Under the pieces are notes generated by a model. The model was not told the DNA's origin. It saw only the letters and a list, made by a program, of their open reading frames with translations, and did no database searches. The position numbers and the translations under genes were made by a program. 64,000 nt of DNA from UBA7330 sp965243485 (GTDB taxonomy: Bacteria; Bacteroidota; Bacteroidia; Cytophagales; Cyclobacteriaceae): positions 558,001-622,000 of the forward strand of contig CBDEVP010000001.1 in assembly GCA_965243485.1 (NCBI GenBank), written 5' to 3'. Below are positions 56,984-64,000 of this stretch, in pieces; the first letter of the stretch is position 1, and each line of letters opens with the position of its first letter.

Positions 56984-57061
56984 AAAGGTCAAAAACTCAA
57001 AATAAAAGGACTAATAGAATATCAAATATAACATTTTCGAACTTAAATAAAAGAAATACCC

Positions 57062-57076
57062 AACAATTATATTGTT
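57062..57076. promoter_or_regulatory. Palindrome 1 upstream of the TetR gene
   Basis: AACAAT and ATTGTT flank TAT, a perfect inverted repeat 49 bp before the TetR start. It is a candidate operator together with the next two palindromes. Confidence 0.45.
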
Positions 57077-57084
57077 CTGTCGTT

Positions 57085-57099
57085 AATAGTATTACTATT
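57085..57099. promoter_or_regulatory. Palindrome 2 upstream of the TetR gene
   Basis: AATAGTA and TACTATT flank one T, a perfect 15-bp inverted repeat. TetR-family dimers bind palindromes of this size. Its centre is 33 bp before the ATG. Confidence 0.5.
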
Positions 57100-57103
57100 G
57101 ATA

Positions 57104-57117
57104 TATATAGCTATATA
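57104..57117. promoter_or_regulatory. Palindrome 3 upstream of the TetR gene
   Basis: TATATAG and CTATATA form a perfect 14-bp palindrome ending 7 bp before the TetR ATG. Its simple AT sequence makes chance more likely than for the other two. Confidence 0.4.
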
Positions 57118-57124
57118 ATCTATT

Positions 57125-57805
57125 ATGGCAGTTCTACAATTAAGGTTGAATGACAACCTATCATTGAAAGATCCTCAATCCACAGAACTGGGTGAGAAGA
57201 TCATCAGGCATAGCATCTCATTGATTGATAAACTGGGCTTTGAAGGCTTTACCTTCAGAAAGCTGTCTCTTGAGATGGAATCCACCGAAGCTTCGATTTA
57301 CAGATATTTTGAAAACAAACATCGATTATTGGTCTATCTCATTAGTTGGTACTGGGCCTGGCTGGATTACCGTATTGAATTTGAAACTCATCACCTGACC
57401 GAACCCAGACAGAAACTGGACAAGGCCATCAGACTCATTACTGAAAAGAAGCTAAAGGATGATTCATTTCCAGGGGTTGATGAAGAAGCCCTTGCCAGGA
57501 TTGTTGTAGCAGAATCTGATAAGATCTATCTCACCAAGCAGGTAGACGAAGACAACAGGGAAGGCCTTTTCAGAGGATACAAATCTTTATGTAAGAAAAT
57601 TGCCAACCTGGTGAAGGAGATCAATCCCGATTTCCCATTCCCACATGCGCTTGTATCTACTGCGCTGGAGGCGGCTAATCAGCAAATATTTTTTGCAGAT
57701 CATCTGCCCTCACTGACCGAATTAAGTACTGTAGAGAATCCACATCACATGAACTACGATTTCATTAAAACCATGATATTCACCACAATCAATGGATCAG
57801 AATGA
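57125..57805 (+). CDS. TetR/AcrR family transcriptional regulator
   Basis: A 226-residue protein. The N-terminal helix-turn-helix is seen in LGEKIIRHSISLIDKLGFEG, FTFRKLSLEMESTEASIYRY, FENKHRLLVYLISWYWAWL (residues about 25-80). The C-terminal ligand domain is unassigned. It starts the export cluster and overlaps the ABC gene by 4 bp, so it is co-transcribed with the transporter it probably controls. Three perfect palindromes in the 65 bp upstream are candidate autoregulatory sites. Confidence 0.9.
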   Translation: MAVLQLRLNDNLSLKDPQSTELGEKIIRHSISLIDKLGFEGFTFRKLSLEMESTEASIYRYFENKHRLLVYLISWYWAWLDYRIEFETHHLTEPRQKLDKAIRLITEKKLKDDSFPGVDEEALARIVVAESDKIYLTKQVDEDNREGLFRGYKSLCKKIANLVKEINPDFPFPHALVSTALEAANQQIFFADHLPSLTELSTVENPHHMNYDFIKTMIFTTINGSE

Positions 57806-59976
57806 ATAATAAACAAATCATACGGACCATCCAGGAGTCTGCTGAGATCTTAAGTCTCGATCTGGACAGTGAAGTGTTTATTGGCAATCAGGATTTCATA
57901 AGGGAATATGATAATGCTGAATTGGTAGAATTTATTCGCGACCTGGTAGAATCTAGCAGCAATGCCGGCATCATTATGCTTGAAAAGCATCTGGTAGAAA
58001 GCAGGTTTAAGTCCTTTATGAAGGTGCATGCGTCTCCGGTCATTGTTTTTGATAAGGACGATGAGCTTTCACCGGTGATCATCCAGCAGAGGCGGCAGAA
58101 ATATGAGATCATCAAAATAAGGAGAGATGAAATTGAAAAATGGGAGACCTCTAACCTGGACTGGGTAAACCTGGCTTGTACCGAAGACCTTGAGGTCATT
58201 TTTCTTTCGGTTTTCGACTATGAAAGCTTGGTGAGCGATTCGGAAGGCATTGAAAAGTCTAAAACGCTTTCCCCCTTGCAAAGACTTTACAGGCTGCTTG
58301 CTGCTGAAAAGAAGGATATCCTGTATGTGTACGTTTATGCAGCACTTATTGGACTTCTAAGTCTAAGTCTACCGCTTGGTATACAGGCTGCGGTGGAATT
58401 GATCAGCGGAGGGGTAGTTTTCAGTTCAGTTTATGTCCTGATAGCATTTATCATTATTGCTGTTCTTGGTACAGGAGTGTTGCAGGTATTCCAGATTACA
58501 ATAGTGGAGTATCTTCAGCGCAGGGTCTTCACCAAAGCGGCGTTTGAATTTGCCTTTCGCGTACCAAGGATCCAAATGGAGTCGGTACTCAATCTGCACG
58601 TCCCGGAGTTGATGAATCGATTTTTTGACGTGCTCACCTTACAGAAAGGATTACCTAAATTACTAATTGACCTCTCTACCGGTGCCATCCAGATTCTATT
58701 CGGTTTGATACTACTTTCGTTTTATCACCCATTTTTTGTTTTCTTCGGCATTGGGCTTGTTTCGATCCTCTTTGGGATCTTTTATCTCACGGGTCCTAAA
58801 GGACTCAGATCTTCGATAGTTGAATCAAAGTACAAATACAAAGTGGTGTACTGGCTTGAGGAAATGGCGAGGACGCTGTATTCTTTTAAGCTCTCGGGAA
58901 ATACCACTTTACCGATAAAAAAGACAGATTACAACGTAAACAATTACCTCAAAAACAGGAGCACACATTTCAAAATATTGATCAGTCAATATGCTTATGT
59001 GCTCTTATTTAAGGCAGTTGTAACCGGTGGATTGCTAATTATTGGTACAATCCTGGTTGTCAACAGGGAAATTACACTTGGCCAATTTGTGGCCTCGGAG
59101 GTCATCATTATTTTGATCCTCAGTTCGGTAGAAAAGATCATCATGTACATGGATGTAGTTTACGACATGCTTACGGCTGTTGATAAAATTGCTCACGTAA
59201 CTGATTTACCGCTTGAGCCAACCGGTGGAATAGACATACCAAAGTCTCAAATCAAAGAAGAAGGGCTGAAGGTAGAGATAAAAGATCTGAGTTATACCTA
59301 TCCCGGGAAGAGCAGTCCCTCCATAAAAAATATCAATATGAAGATACTGCCGGGCCAGAAAATCTGTATCTCTGGAGGTAGCGGCTCAGGAAAAACCACC
59401 CTGACAAATACCATAGCCGGCATACACACAAATTACAGAGGCATCATTACATTTAATCGATATAATCTCCGAGATCTAGATAGAACGTACCTCAGAGATA
59501 TGATTGGAAAGAATGTTTCTCAGGAAGATATTTTTGAAGGAACGGTGCTTGACAACATCCTGGTAGGTAAACCCTTTGCCAGCATGGAGAAGGCAATAGA
59601 TGCTATTTCCAAAGTCGGGCTACAGGAACAAATATACTCCCTGCCGGAGGGATTTAACACACCGATCCTAAGTGCCGGTAAAGGATTCAGCAGCTCCTTC
59701 ATTAACAGGATCATTCTGGCACGCTGTCTCGCAAAGGATCCCGCTTTGCTGATCCTTAATGACTTCTTTGCAGATACTCAAAAACATGACAGGCTTAAAC
59801 TCATTGAAATGCTAACTGATCCATCAAACAACTGGACATTGGTGGTAGTATCAAACGATCCGATGATCATGTCTGCAGTGGATAGGGTGGTATATATGGA
59901 AGGAGGAGAAATTCTTGCTGACGATACCTTCGATAATATCATCAAGAATGAAAAAATCATAAAAAATATTTACTAG
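57802..59976 (+). CDS. ABC exporter (permease-ATPase fusion) with degenerate ATPase motifs
   Basis: A 724-residue protein. The first 165 residues are soluble and may be a degenerate C39-peptidase-like domain, as in type I secretion ABC proteins; no catalytic Cys is apparent. Then come about six membrane spans (residues 175-455) and a C-terminal nucleotide-binding domain. Walker A is intact (GGSGSGKTT, 525-533), as are the aromatic A-loop (YTYPG) and Q-loop (NVSQED). But the signature is LSAGKGFSSSFINR instead of LSGGQ, Walker B ends LLILND (N653 and D654 instead of Asp-Glu), and the switch is VVSNDP (N685 instead of His). It overlaps TetR by 4 bp and precedes the adaptor by 1 bp. It probably binds ATP but hydrolyses poorly or not at all. 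Confidence 0.9.
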   Translation: MNNKQIIRTIQESAEILSLDLDSEVFIGNQDFIREYDNAELVEFIRDLVESSSNAGIIMLEKHLVESRFKSFMKVHASPVIVFDKDDELSPVIIQQRRQKYEIIKIRRDEIEKWETSNLDWVNLACTEDLEVIFLSVFDYESLVSDSEGIEKSKTLSPLQRLYRLLAAEKKDILYVYVYAALIGLLSLSLPLGIQAAVELISGGVVFSSVYVLIAFIIIAVLGTGVLQVFQITIVEYLQRRVFTKAAFEFAFRVPRIQMESVLNLHVPELMNRFFDVLTLQKGLPKLLIDLSTGAIQILFGLILLSFYHPFFVFFGIGLVSILFGIFYLTGPKGLRSSIVESKYKYKVVYWLEEMARTLYSFKLSGNTTLPIKKTDYNVNNYLKNRSTHFKILISQYAYVLLFKAVVTGGLLIIGTILVVNREITLGQFVASEVIIILILSSVEKIIMYMDVVYDMLTAVDKIAHVTDLPLEPTGGIDIPKSQIKEEGLKVEIKDLSYTYPGKSSPSIKNINMKILPGQKICISGGSGSGKTTLTNTIAGIHTNYRGIITFNRYNLRDLDRTYLRDMIGKNVSQEDIFEGTVLDNILVGKPFASMEKAIDAISKVGLQEQIYSLPEGFNTPILSAGKGFSSSFINRIILARCLAKDPALLILNDFFADTQKHDRLKLIEMLTDPSNNWTLVVVSNDPMIMSAVDRVVYMEGGEILADDTFDNIIKNEKIIKNIY

Positions 59977-59977
59977 C

Positions 59978-61327
59978 ATGCTAAAAATATCAGATCAGAT
60001 CAATATACCAGATGTGGACGAAGGGGAATTCTACTCACTTCGTACCTTAAAAACCCCCGGGATGGGCAGACTCCTTGCAAGAGTGCTTTTGGTAATTGTC
60101 GGTATCATTGTTCTCTCCATGTTCCTCCCCTGGCAGCAAAATATCAGGGGTACGGGTACTCTCACAGCGTTCGAGCCGGAAAACCGGCCACAAACGGTAG
60201 AGACAGCCATTGCAGGTCGAATTATTGAATGGAAGGTAAGAGAAGGTGACTATGTAAAGCGGGGTGATACAATCTTGTCGTTGGCCGAAGTAAAGGAAAA
60301 GTATTTTGATCCATTGCTGCTTAAACGGCTGGCTGATCAGATAAACGCGAAGAAAGGTGAGCTTGATGCCAAAGAGTCCAAGCAGGTTGCGTTGAATAGC
60401 CAAATTGAAGCACTGAATCAGGGAAGGCTGATGAAGCTGAATCAGGCAAGGAACAAAGTACGACAATCAGAACTCAAAGTGAAGATTGACAGTACAGGAT
60501 TTGAGGCAGAAAAAGTACAGTATGCTAACGCCGAAAATATCTTTGACCGTAACAGAAGAAGATATGACGCGGGGAATATTTCACTTACAAAATTTCAGGA
60601 ATTGGAATCCAAATTCCAGGAAAATTATGCCAAGGTGATTGAGGCAGAAAACAAATGGCTCCAAAGCCAGGCGGAGTTGATCAATGCAAAAGTGGATCTT
60701 TCCGCTATCGAAGCCGATTATCAGGATAAGATCAGCAAGGCAAAATCCGACCTTGCAGCCACCATCGCGGAAATTTATGTGACACAGGGGTCGATTGCGA
60801 AGATGGAGAATGAATATGCCAATATGGAAATCAGAAATGATCAATATCAGATCATCGCACCGCAGACAGGCTATCTTGTAAAAGCTCTGAAAGCCGGTCT
60901 GGGTGAAACAATCAAGGAGGGTGAGGCAGTGGCTACCATCATGCCTGAAACTTCCGATCAGGCCGGGGAGATGTACGTCAAAGCCATGGATCTGCCCTTT
61001 ATTTCAGAAGGAAGGGAAGTGAGGATTGAATTCGATGGTTGGCCTGCATTGCAGTTCTCCGGTTGGCCGAATGTATCAGTTGGAACATTTGGTGGTCTCG
61101 TGAAAGTAATTGACCGGGTAGAAAGCAGACCTGGAGAATTCAGAATTCTTGTAGTCCCAAATCCCAATGATGAAGAGTGGCCAGAACAGCTTAGAATGGG
61201 ATCCGGTATCAAAGGTTGGGTCATGCTAAATGACGTGCCGGTATGGTATGAGTTATGGCGACAGCTCAATGGATTTCCTCCAAGCATTTATGAAAATGGT
61301 GAGGTAAAAGTAGCAGCAAAAAAATGA
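59978..61327 (+). CDS. HlyD-family periplasmic adaptor
   Basis: A 449-residue membrane-fusion protein linking the ABC protein to the TolC-type channel. A short cytoplasmic N-terminus precedes one membrane span (about residues 32-52: LARVLLVIVGIIVLSMFLPW). A lipoyl-like half motif AGRIIEWKVREGDYVKRGDT is followed by a long coiled-coil hairpin (about 100-275) and the second half PQTGYLVKALKAGLGETIKE. The beta-barrel part is near YVKAMDLPFISEGREVRIEF. Its ATG is 1 bp after the ABC stop, and its end overlaps the TolC gene by 4 bp. Confidence 0.9.
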   Translation: MLKISDQINIPDVDEGEFYSLRTLKTPGMGRLLARVLLVIVGIIVLSMFLPWQQNIRGTGTLTAFEPENRPQTVETAIAGRIIEWKVREGDYVKRGDTILSLAEVKEKYFDPLLLKRLADQINAKKGELDAKESKQVALNSQIEALNQGRLMKLNQARNKVRQSELKVKIDSTGFEAEKVQYANAENIFDRNRRRYDAGNISLTKFQELESKFQENYAKVIEAENKWLQSQAELINAKVDLSAIEADYQDKISKAKSDLAATIAEIYVTQGSIAKMENEYANMEIRNDQYQIIAPQTGYLVKALKAGLGETIKEGEAVATIMPETSDQAGEMYVKAMDLPFISEGREVRIEFDGWPALQFSGWPNVSVGTFGGLVKVIDRVESRPGEFRILVVPNPNDEEWPEQLRMGSGIKGWVMLNDVPVWYELWRQLNGFPPSIYENGEVKVAAKK

Positions 61328-62772
61328 GGCTATTTCTGATATTTATTACACTTTTCTTTTCACAAATACTATCTGCCCAGGACAGTCTGCAGGTACAGGA
61401 AGATACAATTCGTCTGAGCCTGGGAGATATCATGCAACAGGCAATAGCGCATCATCCGATCATCAAGCAGGCCAATCTTCAGGAGGGTTTTGCAGAAGCC
61501 GAACTAAGGGGTGCGAGGGGAATGCTTGACCCCAAGATCGAAGCCATGTATGATTACAAAGAATTCAAAGGAACAGACTACTACGATAAGTTATATGGTG
61601 CTTTGAAAATCCCGGTGTGGTTTCCAATTGATCCTAAGCTGGAGGCCTACAGAAATACAGGTGAGTACCTGGATGGTGAAGATTTTGTTAGTCCTACCAC
61701 AGATTTTTGGCAATTCGGGGCCGGTATCAGCATTCCGATCGGAAAGGGACTCTTTATTGATGAAAGAAGGTCCATGATCCAGCAGGCAGGGCTGTATGCA
61801 AACATAGCCGCCTCGGAGCAAATCAAACTGGCGAATATGGTCCTGTACGATATCGTAAAAAGTTACTGGGACTGGTATTTCGCTTATCAGCAATATGAGC
61901 TTATGCAGCAAAGTCTTTCAATTGCGGAGGAGCTCTTCAGGAGGGTAAGGCTGGATTATGAGTATGGTGAAGCTGCAGTAGTAGATACCATACAGGCCAA
62001 AATCACCTACCAAAACCGATTGGCGGATTATACCAATGCCCTGGTAGAAATCAACAACTCAAGGTTACGACTCTCCATTCATCTTTGGGATGAGAATAAT
62101 ATACCCCTGGAGTTGACGGAATTGGCAATCCCTGAAAAAGAAGACGGATTATGGGTAATCCCTGAACCGGATGCCCTGGAAACCCTGGTAAACTGGTCGC
62201 TCAACAATCACCCAGAAATCCAGAAACTTTCTGCCAAGCAACAACAGCTGGAAATTGAAGAAAGGTGGAACAGAGAAAGCTTAAAACCTGAGCTTAATTT
62301 AAGCTATACCTTTATTGATGCCCCTTTCAATGTCGATGGCTTCGAAACACCAGAGTTTGGAGAAAATTATAAATTCGGTATGGACTTCTCCTTTCCTGTT
62401 TTCCTGAGAAAAGAACGGGGGAAATTGCAAAAGACCCAGTTGTATCAGGAAAGTATCGCATTTGACCTGCTTCAAAGCAGGCAGGACATTAACGCCAAAA
62501 TCAGGGCATCCTATAATGAACTAATTGCGAGTCAACAGCTGGCCAACCAGTACCGCGAGCTGGCGGAAAATTATAACCGACTACTCGAAGCTGAGCTTTT
62601 TAACATTGAGAACGGTGAGAGTGATCTCTTTAAGCTGAACATCCAACAGGATAAATATATCGAGGCTCAAATCAAGTATCTTAAGATTGAAGCAAGCTTC
62701 GAAAAGTTAAAATCAAAGCTTCCATATGCAGCTGGTCTCCCCAACCTTTCTTATCAAAAACTGTACGAATAA
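61324..62772 (+). CDS. TolC-family outer-membrane efflux protein
   Basis: A 482-residue protein with a signal peptide (RLFLIFITLFFSQILSAQ). It has the two TolC repeats: LGDIMQQAIAHHPIIKQANL with FAEAELRGARGMLDPKIEA, and later LVNWSLNNHPEIQKLSAKQQ with QLEIEERWNRESLKPELNLS. Trimers form an outer-membrane barrel and periplasmic alpha tunnel. The start overlaps the adaptor stop by 4 bp, so TetR-ABC-HlyD-TolC form one operon. A 115-bp gap follows before the response regulator. Confidence 0.9.
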   Translation: MRLFLIFITLFFSQILSAQDSLQVQEDTIRLSLGDIMQQAIAHHPIIKQANLQEGFAEAELRGARGMLDPKIEAMYDYKEFKGTDYYDKLYGALKIPVWFPIDPKLEAYRNTGEYLDGEDFVSPTTDFWQFGAGISIPIGKGLFIDERRSMIQQAGLYANIAASEQIKLANMVLYDIVKSYWDWYFAYQQYELMQQSLSIAEELFRRVRLDYEYGEAAVVDTIQAKITYQNRLADYTNALVEINNSRLRLSIHLWDENNIPLELTELAIPEKEDGLWVIPEPDALETLVNWSLNNHPEIQKLSAKQQQLEIEERWNRESLKPELNLSYTFIDAPFNVDGFETPEFGENYKFGMDFSFPVFLRKERGKLQKTQLYQESIAFDLLQSRQDINAKIRASYNELIASQQLANQYRELAENYNRLLEAELFNIENGESDLFKLNIQQDKYIEAQIKYLKIEASFEKLKSKLPYAAGLPNLSYQKLYE

Positions 62773-62887
62773 GGACACTTTTTAGAATCTAATCGTACAT
62801 TTACACAGGATCATTTTGATTGAAAAGTGTGATTGGAGCAGATAGACGCAGAAATCATCTATTTGGCATTATTTCTGACATTTTATT

Positions 62888-64000
62888 ATGAAAAAAGATA
62901 TTGTGGAGAATCAATTAGGGAAGATACTCATCATTGATGATGATGAAGATGTGTTGCTGGCCGCCAAAATGGTATTAAAAAAATACGCTACGGAGGTATT
63001 GATAGAGAAAAATCCCAGGAAAATCCCGTTCCTTCTTAATAACGATAGCTATGACCTGATCCTGCTGGACATGAATTTCAGTAAGGACATTACCAGCGGT
63101 AAGGAAGGATTTTACTGGCTGGAGCAGATCCTTGAAAAAGATCCCCAGGCGGTAGTGATCTTAATCACAGCCTTCGGAGACGTGGAAATGGCTGTGAAGG
63201 CCCTGAAAGCCGGAGCAACGGATTTTGTATTAAAGCCCTGGCAAAATGAAAAGTTGATTGCCACCCTTAGCAGTGCTGCCCGGCTAAAAGCTTCCTACAA
63301 AGAGGTGAAGCAATTGAAGCAAACCAGCCGGCAGCTTCAGGAGGACAGTAACATATCATTCAAAAGTATCATCGGTGAAAGCAGAGAGATCAGGGAGGTC
63401 TTTAAGATCATTGACAAGGTAGCTACAACAGATGCCAACGTACTGATCCTTGGGGAAAATGGTACTGGTAAGGAGCTGATCGCCCGCGCTATACATCAAA
63501 AGTCGTTGAGAAAGGATAATGTCTTTATCGGAGTAGACATGGGGGCCATCACGGAAAGCCTCTTCGAAAGCGAATTATTCGGACACAAAAGAGGATCTTT
63601 CACTGATGCCAAGGAGGACCGGCCCGGACGATTCGAAGTGGCAAATAATGGGAGCTTATTTCTGGATGAAATAGGCAATTTAAGTATACCCCTCCAGTCC
63701 AAGTTACTGACTGCCCTTCAAAGAAGGGAGGTCACCAGAATTGGCTCCAATCAGGCCATTCCCATTGATATACGCCTGATCTGTGCAACGAATATGCCCA
63801 TTTATGATATGGTTGCAGATTCCAGTTTCAGACAGGACCTTCTTTACAGGATCAACACTGTGGAAATACATCTACCCCCTTTGAGGAACAGAATAGATGA
63901 CATTCCTCTTCTTGCGGAACATTTCACAGAAATGTATGCTTCGAAATACCGGAAACCCGGTAAAAAACTTAAGCCGGCAACACTCAAGAAACTTCAGCGA
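62888..64000 (+). CDS. Sigma-54-dependent response regulator (3' end outside window)
   Basis: The frame runs open from ATG 62888 to the window end (371 codons). Receiver domain: acidic pocket IIDDDEDV (D17-D19), phosphoacceptor D61 in LILLDMNF, T94 and K116 in LKPW. AAA+ domain: Walker A GENGTGKE, Walker B GSLFLDEIGN, arginine-finger region FRQDLLYRINTVEI. The sigma-54 contact loop reads GSFTDA (236-241) instead of GAFTGA, a variant type I know from other Bacteroidota. The C-terminal DNA-binding helix-turn-helix is beyond the window. It lies 115 bp after the TolC gene on the same strand; its kinase may follow outside. Confidence 0.93.
   Translation, partial: MKKDIVENQLGKILIIDDDEDVLLAAKMVLKKYATEVLIEKNPRKIPFLLNNDSYDLILLDMNFSKDITSGKEGFYWLEQILEKDPQAVVILITAFGDVEMAVKALKAGATDFVLKPWQNEKLIATLSSAARLKASYKEVKQLKQTSRQLQEDSNISFKSIIGESREIREVFKIIDKVATTDANVLILGENGTGKELIARAIHQKSLRKDNVFIGVDMGAITESLFESELFGHKRGSFTDAKEDRPGRFEVANNGSLFLDEIGNLSIPLQSKLLTALQRREVTRIGSNQAIPIDIRLICATNMPIYDMVADSSFRQDLLYRINTVEIHLPPLRNRIDDIPLLAEHFTEMYASKYRKPGKKLKPATLKKLQR

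Noticed and set aside
62773..62887. Possible sigma-54 promoter before the response regulator
   Set aside because: TTGGCATT resembles half of a -24/-12 site but the GC at proper spacing is missing.

Overview
The window is a housekeeping-rich stretch of a Bacteroidota genome, most likely order Cytophagales. Three things point there. The gene order is tRNA-Tyr/Gly/Thr-tuf-tRNA-Trp-secE-nusG-rplKAJL-rpoBC-(DUF3467)-rpsLG-fusA-rpsJ-rplC...rpoA-rplQ-carA-eno-ftsB. Shine-Dalgarno sites are rare. Several upstream regions carry Bacteroidota-type promoters (TTG about 18-20 nt before TAnnTTTG). The species cannot be named from the sequence alone.

Layout. (1) 1-1.8 kb: the 3' end of a Ppx/GppA phosphatase gene, an Ldh2-type dehydrogenase and tRNA-Leu(CAG). 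(2) 1.8-4.4 kb: a small accessory patch behind the tRNA. It holds a YwqK/MORN-type lipoprotein and a RelE/ParE-type toxin-antitoxin pair, and is bounded by two direct copies of the 3' end of an outer-membrane beta-barrel gene, one decayed and one intact. (3) 4.4-38 kb, all minus strand: ftsB/divIC-like, eno and carA, then the spc-alpha, S10, str and rpoBC/L11 clusters, nusG, secE, tuf and four tRNAs. The intergenic signals suggest several transcription units: tRNA-Tyr to tuf (ending in a terminator), secE to rpoC with a hairpin between rplL and rpoB, rpsL to rpsJ (own promoter and terminator), rplC to rplQ (own promoter and terminator), and carA-eno. (4) 38-42 kb: a biotinyl carrier protein, pyrH and frr on plus, then nadD, gmk, a zinc-type anti-sigma factor and an ECF sigma factor on minus. 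(5) 42.2-49.3 kb: a surface-glycan cluster with a sulfotransferase, GT4, GT2, GT9, FkbM methyltransferase, GT17, a SAM methyltransferase and another GT2, mostly linked by 1-4 bp overlaps or gaps. (6) 49.3-57 kb: a small coiled-coil protein, a DUF2911 protein, ahcY, birA, rsfS, ftsH, an LpxH-like hydrolase and a secreted protein of unknown function. (7) 57.1-64 kb: TetR regulator, ABC exporter, HlyD-type adaptor, TolC-type outer-membrane factor and the start of a sigma-54 response regulator, cut by the window end.

The most unusual content is region 7. It is laid out as a complete tripartite export system, but its only ABC protein has replacements at the Walker B Asp, the catalytic Glu, the H-loop His and the signature motif, while Walker A and the Q-loop Gln are kept. 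Three consecutive perfect palindromes lie in the 65 bp before the TetR gene. Other points of interest are the duplicated beta-barrel 3' end flanking the accessory patch, a TTG-started rpoB, a long charged tail on L17, zinc-free S14/L36/S4, and a glycan cluster combining sulfotransferase and GT17.
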